Assembly (NCBI GenBank): GCA_035528375.1
Contig: DATKYS010000030.1
Span: 1-47,123 of the forward strand
Length of the DNA: 47,123 bases
Direction: 5' to 3'
Source: a bacterium
GTDB lineage: Bacteria > RBG-13-66-14
Below, one piece after another: positions 40,816 through 47,123 of the stretch. The position numbers and the translations under genes were made by a program. Position 1 is the first letter of the stretch; the number at the start of each line of letters is the position of its first letter. The notes below the pieces were generated by a model. That model did not search any database. It had not been told where the DNA came from and was given only the letters and a program-made list of their open reading frames with translations.

Positions 40816-41519
40816 TGAACGCGAAGACCCTCGTCCTCCTCTCGGGTGGGCTGGACTCGTACGGCGCGGCGGCCGAGCTGCGGGCCGGCGGTCAATTGGG
40901 CGCGACCCTGTGGGTGGATTACGGCCAGCTCGCCGCGGAAGGGGAGCGCGCGGCGGCGGAGTCGCAGGCGGGGGTACTGGGCGTTCCCCTGCGCGAGACG
41001 GAAACGGACCTCTACCGCGACCTCCCCCGCACCGGCGCCCTGATCGAGGGCGGGCTGGAGGACGACGCGGACGTCGGGCGGTTGTGGGTTCCGGCGCGTA
41101 ACGCCGTCCTCTTCAGCCTGGGGGCCGCCGTGGCCGAGTCCCTGGGGATGGCCGCCGTCGCGATGGGGTTGAACGCCGACGAGGCGGTGGATTTCCCCGA
41201 CAACAGCCCCTCCTTCCTCGCCGCCGCCGACCGCTTCCTCTTCCTCGCCACCGCCGGCCGGGTACAGGCCGTGTCGCCCACGGTGCACCGGACGAAGCGG
41301 GAGATCGTCGCCCGCCTGCTGGACCTCGGCCTCCCCCTGGACCGTATCTACTCCTGCTACCGTCCCCCCGACGCCCGCGGCCGGATGTGCGGGCGGTGCC
41401 CCAGTTGCCGGAGGCTCAAGGACGCGCTGTCGGCGAACTCAGGCGCCCGAGGGGTGGACCTCCTCGGCCGCTTCGCCCCTGCCCCCGGAACCTCCGCCGC
41501 CGGCGGGCGTACAGGATAG
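40815..41519 (+). CDS. queC: 7-cyano-7-deazaguanine synthase QueC
   Basis: A 234-residue ATP-dependent enzyme converting 7-carboxy-7-deazaguanine to preQ0. The PP-loop S-G-G-L-D-S (about residues 10-15), W-V-P-A-R-N-A-V-L-F-S-L, G-L-N-A-D-E-A-V-D-F-P-D, and the zinc cysteines in Y-S-C-Y... M-C-G-R-C-P-S-C-R-R-L-K (about 195-206) are all present. It follows queD with one base of overlap. QueE, which supplies its substrate, and GTP cyclohydrolase are not in the window. Confidence 0.93.
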   Translation: MNAKTLVLLSGGLDSYGAAAELRAGGQLGATLWVDYGQLAAEGERAAAESQAGVLGVPLRETETDLYRDLPRTGALIEGGLEDDADVGRLWVPARNAVLFSLGAAVAESLGMAAVAMGLNADEAVDFPDNSPSFLAAADRFLFLATAGRVQAVSPTVHRTKREIVARLLDLGLPLDRIYSCYRPPDARGRMCGRCPSCRRLKDALSANSGARGVDLLGRFAPAPGTSAAGGRTG

Positions 41520-41523
41520 TGCC

Positions 41524-44500
41524 ATGCTGGAGCTCGGACAGGTTCTGGCGCGGGTGCGAAACCGGCTGAGGGCGGTGCGGTGGGCGCGGTGGGCGCTCCT
41601 CTTCCTGGTCGCCCTGGTCGCGCCGTTGCCTTTAGTTCTCTTCGCCGTCGCCGCCGGGCTGCCCTGGTTGCTGGGCTGGCTGGGCTGGCTGGTCGCGGCC
41701 TTTCTTCTATTTTACCGGCCCCTCCTCTCGCCGAGGGCGGTTTCGGCGAGCCGAGCGGACATCCCGCTGGCCGCGCGCACCCTCGAAGGTTCCGATACAT
41801 TTCTGGGCGACGAGCTCTCCTCGGCCGCCGAGCTCCTGGATTCACCGAACCCTTTCGCCCGGCTCCAGGTGCGGCGTGCCGAGAGGCTGCTGGCCGCGGC
41901 GAAACCCGACCTGGGAGACGTCTGGCGGAGCGAGCTCAGGCGCCCCCTGACCGGGGCCTTGGGGGCGCTCCTCGTTTTCGGTCTCGGGGTCCTCATCGGT
42001 CCGGGGAGCTACGACCTGGGTTGGCGCGGGATGTTGGGCGCGGACACCTCGCCGCCCGTCCCCCGGCTCATCGAGGTCGAACCGGGTAACCTCGAAATCG
42101 CTCCCGGGTCTCGTGTGACCGTCCGGGCCCTCTTCGATCACCCCCCCCGGGCGCCGGTCCTCCGGCACCGGCCCCTCAGCGGCGGACCCTGGCGGGAGAC
42201 CGCGCTCGAGCCGGTGGACGACCCGCTCGTCTTCGCCGCCGCGCTGCCGCCGCTGGAAGAACCCCTCGAGTACCAGGTGCTCCACGCCGCCGGCGCCGGC
42301 GAAAGGTACGCCCTCACCCTCCTGCCCTCCCCCCGGTTGAGCGGTCTGCGCCTGAAAATTACACCTCCGGCGTACACCGGCCTGCCCCCCCGCGAGCTGC
42401 CTCCGGGCGAGGGGAACGTCATCGCCCCCGTGGGCAGCCGCATCGGGCTCGAGGCGCTGGCGACGCCGGAGCTCTCCGCCGCCGGGCTCGAGTTCGAGGA
42501 ATCACCGGCCGTCCCGGTGGAGCCGCTCCCGCTGGCCGCCGGTTCCCGTCTGGCGACCTCCTTCACCCTCCGTCGGAGCGAGGGCTGGAATCTCCGCCTC
42601 ACCGCGGCGAACGGCCTCGAGTCCGCCACGCCGCGTTACCGCCTGGTGGCCCTCCCCGACGAGCCGCCTACCATCGTCCTCGACGAGCCCGGGGGCGCCG
42701 TGGACCTGGACATCACCATGACCGTCCCCCTCTCGGCGCGGGTGGCCGACGACTACGGTGTTTCCTCTCTCTCGCTGGTTTACTCCCGGCGGGGTGAGGG
42801 GGGCGGCGTCGGAGAGCCGGAGCGCCTGGTCATCGCCCGGAACCTCGGCCTCGTGGCCCGGGTGGATTACCGCTGGAATCTGACCGGGGTGGACCTCCTC
42901 CCCGGTGAGGAGCTCCTGTGCCGCCTGGAGGTAACCGACAACGACGCCTTCGCCGGTCCGAAGACCGTCCCGTCGGCGGGCTTCGTGGTCCGCTACCCCG
43001 GCATCGAGGAGATAGTGGAGGGGGAGACCTTCGCCGGGCCGCTGGACTCCCTCGAGGAGCTGGGGGAGCGGGAGGAGCGACTGGCCCAGCGGATGGAGGA
43101 GCTGGCCCGCGAGCACCGCGGCGAGGAACGGGTGGGCTCCGAGGAACAGAGGCAGCTCCGCCGGCTGATGGACGAGCAGGCGGAGGCGGTGGCCCGGGCC
43201 GAGGAGGTCGTCCGCCGGCTCGAGGACACCCTGAACACCCTCTACGAGAAGAACCTCATCACCCCCGAGAGCTTCGCCAAACTCTCCGAGGTGCAGGGGC
43301 TCCTGGAAAAGGTCCTGGACGAGCGGCTGAAGGAGCAGCTCGCCTCGCTGCAGCGGGCGGTTGAGAATCTGGACCGGGCCGAGATCGAGCGGCTGGCGGC
43401 CCAGTTCAATCAAACCCGGCAGGAGTTCGAGCGCAGTCTGGACCGGATGCTGGAACTCCTCCGGCGGGCCGAGGCGGAACAGCGGCTGACGGAGCTGGTC
43501 GAGCGGGCGGCCGAGGCCTCCGAGCGATCGGGGGAAATTCTCGAAGAGCCGAATCCCGAGGACGCCTCCGACCAGGCCGGTGAAATCGAGTCGCTCTCCG
43601 AGGAAGCCGAGACGGTCCGGGAGGCGCTCTCCGAGTTGGCGACCGTGGACGAGGACCTGGGCCGGGCGGCGGAGGAGGTGGGTGAGGCGGCGGCGGAGCT
43701 GGCCGAGTCCGGCGCGGCGGAGCTCTCCTCGCAGGCGGCGGAATCCCTGCAGGCCGGCGAATCCCGGTCGGCGCGGGGGATGCTGGGGCAGACCTCCCAA
43801 TCTCTGGGCCAGTTCCACCAGAGCCTCGCCGGGACCCTCGCCGAGCTGAGGTCCAGCCAACACCGCAAGCTCCTCGAGATGATAGCCGCTCAGGTCAACG
43901 CCTTGATTCTCCTCTCCCGGTACCAGGAGCAGGTCGTCGGCCTTATCGCGGGCCCCGGGTCCGCGGAGCGGAGCGGAGAAATCGGGCGGCGCCTGGCCTC
44001 CATCTCCGCCGGGGTGCGCCGGGTGGCGGTGAACCTGGAGGACGTCTACCGCCAGACCGTTTACCTGGACTCGGATCTCCTGGACCAGTTGGAGCAGCTC
44101 GCGGTCAGCCTGGATTCCAGCGCGGCCGAAATCGCCGCCGGGGAGAGGCCCAACGCCTCCCTCACCGGGCGCCAGCTCGCCACCCTCACGGCCGTCGGGC
44201 TCAAGCTCCTGGAGATACAGGGGCAGGCCATGAGCGCCGCTAGCTCCACGGGAATGAGTGAGCTGATGGCCGCCCTGGGGGAGCTGGCGGCCCGGCAGCA
44301 GGGGGTGAACCAGCAGACGATGCAGGGCGCGGGCGGGATGCCGATGCCCATGCCCGGCGGGTTCAACCTGGCGCAGCTCGCGGCCCGGCAGGCGGCGATT
44401 CAGCAGGGTCTCGGGGAGCTCGCGCAGAAGTACGGCGAGATGGAGGGCATGCTGGGTGATATTGGCGAGATGGCGTCCCAGGCGGGGGGAATCGAGGAGC

Positions 44501-44784
44501 TCCTGCGCGAGGGACGCCTCGGCGAGCCCACGCAACAGGAGCAGCAGCAACTCCTGCGGCGGATGCTCGACGCGCAGCGGTCGCTGAACGAGGAGGAGCT
44601 CTCCCGGCGAAGGGAGTCGCAGCAGGCGAGGCCCTACACCGTCCAGCCGCCGCCCCCGCTCGAGGTGGAGCGGCCGGAGGATTTTGGCGAGCTGCGGCCC
44701 GCCGATTCCCGGCTCGAGATAGGGATGTTCCCGCCCGAGTACCGCCAGGCCATCGAGGAGTACCTGCGCCGGTTGGGGGAGTGA
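41524..44784 (+). CDS. DUF4175-like large membrane protein with coiled coils
   Basis: A 1086-residue protein starting five bases after queC. Residues about 20-65 form two membrane helices (WALLFLVALVAPLPLVLFAV and LLGWLGWLVAAFLLFY), with a third around residue 140. Residues 170-490 look beta-rich (LIEVEPGNLEIAPGSRVTVR, VADDYGVSSLSLVY), as in DUF4175 proteins, where such Ig-like segments recur. Residues about 510-840 are long charged coiled coils (LARAEEVVRRLEDTLN), and the tail from about 900 is rich in Gln/Met/Gly. Members usually lie beside MoxR-type ATPase and vWA-domain genes, which are not seen here. Confidence 0.75.
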   Translation: MLELGQVLARVRNRLRAVRWARWALLFLVALVAPLPLVLFAVAAGLPWLLGWLGWLVAAFLLFYRPLLSPRAVSASRADIPLAARTLEGSDTFLGDELSSAAELLDSPNPFARLQVRRAERLLAAAKPDLGDVWRSELRRPLTGALGALLVFGLGVLIGPGSYDLGWRGMLGADTSPPVPRLIEVEPGNLEIAPGSRVTVRALFDHPPRAPVLRHRPLSGGPWRETALEPVDDPLVFAAALPPLEEPLEYQVLHAAGAGERYALTLLPSPRLSGLRLKITPPAYTGLPPRELPPGEGNVIAPVGSRIGLEALATPELSAAGLEFEESPAVPVEPLPLAAGSRLATSFTLRRSEGWNLRLTAANGLESATPRYRLVALPDEPPTIVLDEPGGAVDLDITMTVPLSARVADDYGVSSLSLVYSRRGEGGGVGEPERLVIARNLGLVARVDYRWNLTGVDLLPGEELLCRLEVTDNDAFAGPKTVPSAGFVVRYPGIEEIVEGETFAGPLDSLEELGEREERLAQRMEELAREHRGEERVGSEEQRQLRRLMDEQAEAVARAEEVVRRLEDTLNTLYEKNLITPESFAKLSEVQGLLEKVLDERLKEQLASLQRAVENLDRAEIERLAAQFNQTRQEFERSLDRMLELLRRAEAEQRLTELVERAAEASERSGEILEEPNPEDASDQAGEIESLSEEAETVREALSELATVDEDLGRAAEEVGEAAAELAESGAAELSSQAAESLQAGESRSARGMLGQTSQSLGQFHQSLAGTLAELRSSQHRKLLEMIAAQVNALILLSRYQEQVVGLIAGPGSAERSGEIGRRLASISAGVRRVAVNLEDVYRQTVYLDSDLLDQLEQLAVSLDSSAAEIAAGERPNASLTGRQLATLTAVGLKLLEIQGQAMSAASSTGMSELMAALGELAARQQGVNQQTMQGAGGMPMPMPGGFNLAQLAARQAAIQQGLGELAQKYGEMEGMLGDIGEMASQAGGIEELLREGRLGEPTQQEQQQLLRRMLDAQRSLNEEELSRRRESQQARPYTVQPPPPLEVERPEDFGELRPADSRLEIGMFPPEYRQAIEEYLRRLGE

Positions 44785-44806
44785 GGGGAGCGCGATTCAT
44801 GATGTA

Positions 44807-45020
44807 GGGCGGGGACTTTTGTCCCCGCCACTTTTTTACCCCTCACCCTTAGTTGCGATGGCGTAGGGCGGGGATTCCTATCCCCGCCGTTTTAACATTT
44901 CCTACCCCGACCCTCACCCTAACCCTCTCCCTAAAAGGGAGAGGGGACATGCGGGCGACCGTGGAGGACTCGTCCTACCGGTCGCCCCTACGGCGAGATT
45001 CGCGGGGCATAGACGTAGGG
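44807..45020. repeat. Intergenic repeat cluster
   Basis: Two units of the tagggcgggg.../...ccccgcc hairpin, one ccctcaccctaaccc...aaaagggagaggggac unit, and one gggcgaccgtgg...ggtcgcccctac unit that recurs near 46986-47012. They fill the gap between convergent genes. Confidence 0.7.
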
Positions 45021-45029
45021 GCGGGTTTT

Positions 45030-46187
45030 TTAATTTACCGGATGTCCCCGGGCCAGGACCACCAGGCGCCCGTCCCGGCCCGCGACGTACACGGCGAGCC
45101 GGGCGCGTTCCTCGTCGGTGAGCTTCAGGTCCGCCGGGGGCGCGAAAAGGGTGGCTCCACCGCGCAGGCCCGGTTCGCGGATGAAGAGCCAATCGAGCGC
45201 GACCCGTCCCGACCCAGGCCCTTCGGGATCGAAGGGGGTGCCCGCGAGGTCCAGGGCCGCCAGCCGGTTCCAGCCGAGGGGGATGATCAGCTCCCGGCCG
45301 CGCAGGACCGCCCCCGGCCGGGGGATCCACCCCAGGTCCACCTCCCCCGCCGGAGTGCCGTCTTGGAAGAAAAGGAGCCTCCCCTCCACCGTCCCCACGG
45401 CCAGCCCCTCCCCGGGCAGGGCGTAGAGGGCGGAAGGCGGCGCGCCCAGCTCGTGGTACTCCACCAGCGGCGCGGCGGGGTTGTCCGGCGAAAAGCCGTA
45501 CAACCGGTTGTCCCCGCAGGCGAAATAAATCATCCCCCCCAGGACGGCCGGTGCGGCGGTCAGGCTCCCGCCGGTCCCGTAGCGCCAGAGCTCACCGCCC
45601 TCCGGGTCAATGGCGATCACGGTGTCGCCGGCGCCGTAGAGGAGCGTACCCCCGACCACCGCCGGCGGCGAGGTCGCGGGCAGCGGAAATTTCCGCGGGG
45701 CGGAATCGGCCGGGTCTGCCGGGTCGAGGGCCGCCCAGCTCTCCCGCCCCAGGCAGTAGAGGGTCGTCTCAGGTTTCTCGCCCCCGGTCGGCGCGGTCTC
45801 GGCGAGGGCGAATCGGACCGGTCCGCCGCCGGGAAGTCTTCCGGCGAAGACGACCGTCCCGTCGCCCTTAATCAGATACACGCCGCCGCCCGAGTCGCCC
45901 GCCGCCGCCAGATTGGGTCCCGCCGCCGCGAGGTCGGTGGGCTCGGCCGCCAGGGGCAGGACCCAGGCCAGGCTCCTCGCCCCACCCAGCGCCGCCAGAC
46001 GCGGCTCCGCCCCCCCGAAGGCGACGAACACGCGCCCGGGCGTGGGGCATACGATTGATAAATCCGCGCCCGGCGCCAGGGTGTGGCCCTCGTCGGGCGC
46101 CGGCAGCGGCTCCAGCTCCACCGGGACCCCCGGGAGGAGGCCGGAAAGGACGAGCGGCAGCCAGGCCAGGGTGAAAATCAAGGCCAT
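45030..46187 (-). CDS. Secreted PQQ-like beta-propeller protein
   Basis: A 385-residue exported protein. The start is ATG 46187 (or 46190), overlapping the TGA of the upstream gene and preceded by GGAGGGG. It opens a signal peptide (ALIFTLAWLPLVLSGLLPG). The rest has PQQ/YVTN-type blades: D-T-V-I-A-I-D-P-E-G-G-E-L-W-R-Y, G-G-M-I-Y-F-A-C-G-D-N-R-L-Y-G-F, V-G-T-V-E-G-R-L-L-F-F and A-G-R-D-G-R-L-V-V-L-A. Blades without catalytic residues suggest a scaffold or binding role rather than a dehydrogenase. Confidence 0.75.
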   Translation of the reverse strand: MALIFTLAWLPLVLSGLLPGVPVELEPLPAPDEGHTLAPGADLSIVCPTPGRVFVAFGGAEPRLAALGGARSLAWVLPLAAEPTDLAAAGPNLAAAGDSGGGVYLIKGDGTVVFAGRLPGGGPVRFALAETAPTGGEKPETTLYCLGRESWAALDPADPADSAPRKFPLPATSPPAVVGGTLLYGAGDTVIAIDPEGGELWRYGTGGSLTAAPAVLGGMIYFACGDNRLYGFSPDNPAAPLVEYHELGAPPSALYALPGEGLAVGTVEGRLLFFQDGTPAGEVDLGWIPRPGAVLRGRELIIPLGWNRLAALDLAGTPFDPEGPGSGRVALDWLFIREPGLRGGATLFAPPADLKLTDEERARLAVYVAGRDGRLVVLARGHPVN

Positions 46188-46912
46188 CATCGCCCCTCCG
46201 CGTCGCGGCCCCGCAGCATGTACCAAAGCTCGCGCTTCGGGACCAGCTCCTCCCCGGTGAGCCTCTCCACCACCGCTTCCCGGGAGTGCGGGCGTCCCAG
46301 CCGGTCGCGCCAGACCAGGCGCGGGAGCACCGGCCCGAGCTCCTCGGAGCACAGCCCGCAGACCGAAAAGGAGTCGTCGAAGGGGCCCGAGGAGCGGCAG
46401 GGGTCGCACCACTCCCAGGAATAAATTTCGAGGCTGCCCGGGTCGTATCGGGCGTCGAAGCCCACCCAGCCCGCGTGAACCCCGGGAATGACCCGGAGGC
46501 CGGGGAGCTCCCGGGCGAGGGCCTCCCGCCGGTCGGCTAGACCGGGATCGGTCACGACCAGGACCGCCGGTCCGTCGCCCAGGGCTTTTACCCGCTCCAC
46601 GAGGGCGCCCGGCTCCACCTCACCAAAGGCGACGTCCGGGGCGTGGGGCGGGGGGAGGCGGTTGGGCAGGCCCCGCCGGATTTCAGCCCGATAGACCTGC
46701 CGCAGCACCGTTTCGCTCTCCTCGATCCCGCCCGCCGCGACGTAGAACGGGGGGCGGAAGAGCGGGTCCGGGGGCAGGTCGGGGCGCAGGAAGAAGGCGA
46801 CGATTCCGGGGGTGCCGGACGGGGCGATGCAGAGTGTCAGCCCCCCGTCGTCGGCCGCCGCGGGCCCGAGGGCGGGGAACAGGAAGACGAGGGGGAGGAT
46901 TTTTTTGAGCAT
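46187..46912 (-). CDS. Secreted cysteine-containing protein of unknown function
   Basis: A 241-residue protein with a signal peptide (MLKKILPLVFLFPALGPAAA). Mid-protein there is a segment A-V-L-V-V-T-D-P-G-L-A-D-R-R-E-A-L. Near residue 165 comes S-W-E-W-C-D-P-C-R-S-S, a CxxC motif like that of thioredoxin-fold proteins, and 15 residues later V-C-G-L-C-S-E-E-L. The two CxxC pairs could bind metal or form disulfides. It is coupled to the PQQ-propeller gene by a stop/start overlap, so the two may act together at the envelope. Family not recognised. Confidence 0.65.
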   Translation of the reverse strand: MLKKILPLVFLFPALGPAAADDGGLTLCIAPSGTPGIVAFFLRPDLPPDPLFRPPFYVAAGGIEESETVLRQVYRAEIRRGLPNRLPPPHAPDVAFGEVEPGALVERVKALGDGPAVLVVTDPGLADRREALARELPGLRVIPGVHAGWVGFDARYDPGSLEIYSWEWCDPCRSSGPFDDSFSVCGLCSEELGPVLPRLVWRDRLGRPHSREAVVERLTGEELVPKRELWYMLRGRDAEGR

Positions 46913-46979
46913 GGCGGACCCCGCGGCGTTTGCGGTTCCATATTAAACCAAACTCGGTCGCCGAGGCCACCGGGTCGGG

Positions 46980-47123
46980 AAAAAACGACGGGCGACCGTG
47001 GACGGTCGCCCCTGCGGAAGGGATTTACGATTTATAGACGTATGGCCGGGTATCCGCACCCGCACGCCCCTCTCCCTAGCCCTCTCCCCAATGGGGAGAG
47101 GGGGCCGCGACACCCCCCCCCCC
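46980..47123. repeat. Repeat cluster at the window end
   Basis: A gggcgaccgtgg/acggtcgcccct hairpin unit followed by one ctctccctagccctctccccaatggggagaggg unit. The final run of C residues continues past the window. Confidence 0.6.

Noticed and set aside
40432-41519. A phage-type DNA 7-deazaguanine modification cassette
   Set aside because: queD and queC look like ordinary housekeeping enzymes; no DpdA-like transglycosylase, restriction or phage genes accompany them in the window.
42502-44550. A 682-codon minus-strand frame opposite the DUF4175-like gene
   Set aside because: Leu/Gly/Arg-rich shadow of long coiled-coil codons; no promoter or family signature.

Overview
The window is a high-GC bacterial chromosome segment, by eye roughly 60-65% GC outside a few AT-rich islands. 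It reads as an uncultured lineage near the FCB group or the Coatesbacteria/WOR-3 type candidate phyla. The basis is two secreted proteins with type IX secretion (Por) C-terminal sorting domains, many short lipoproteins, frequent GTG/TTG starts, and intergenic spaces packed with short palindromic repeats. The lineage is an inference. No rRNA, tRNA, CRISPR array, transposase or phage structural gene was recognised.

Layout. 1-3.3 kb: two paralogous secreted propeller/FN3 proteins. 3.7-6.9 kb: cyclic-nucleotide-binding protein, dUTPase-like protein, DUF454 membrane protein, SPFH/zinc-ribbon protein, cupin. 7.0-9.4 kb: an AT-rich RNase-H-like orphan, then hypC-hypD and a small membrane protein. 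9.4-13.7 kb: frame-broken propeller lipoprotein, methyltransferase, AT-rich RipA-like membrane protein, DUF362 protein, anchored hypothetical. 14.1-18.2 kb: choice-of-anchor-J secreted protein, aldehyde dehydrogenase, CsgG/PEGA protein. 18.4-23.3 kb: small zinc-ribbon proteins, an outer-membrane barrel and a truncated sibling, an AIR-synthase remnant, nitroreductase, SRPBCC protein, two lipoproteins. 23.3-26.5 kb: ogt, cca, 23S/tRNA uracil methyltransferase. 27-31 kb, minus strand: RimK-like ATP-grasp, spermidine-synthase-like membrane protein, WHy-domain lipoprotein. 31.2-32.9 kb: Sua5/YrdC, rpiB, cutA. 33.0-35.1 kb: a very AT-rich AIPR-family putative phage-defence gene wedged in front of glyA. 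36.5-38.2 kb: tandem lipoproteins and a DnaQ-type exonuclease. 38.3-44.8 kb: a micro-ORF unit, then a degenerate class III ribonucleotide reductase paralog coupled to queD, queC and a giant DUF4175-like protein. 45-47 kb: PQQ-type propeller and a partner secreted protein.

The most unusual unit is at 38.4-41.5 kb. An NrdD-like protein keeps its ATP-cone and much of the class III reductase framework, but it lacks the catalytic cysteines, the zinc-binding C-terminus and the glycyl-radical loop. It overlaps queD and queC of 7-deazaguanine (preQ0) synthesis, under a promoter with an inverted repeat in its spacer. AT-rich islands at 7.1-7.8, 11.1-11.7, 17.2-18.2 and 33.1-35.1 kb look acquired. Several remnants (zinc-ribbon tail, AIR-synthase N-terminus, OMP N-terminus, split propeller) show ongoing gene decay.
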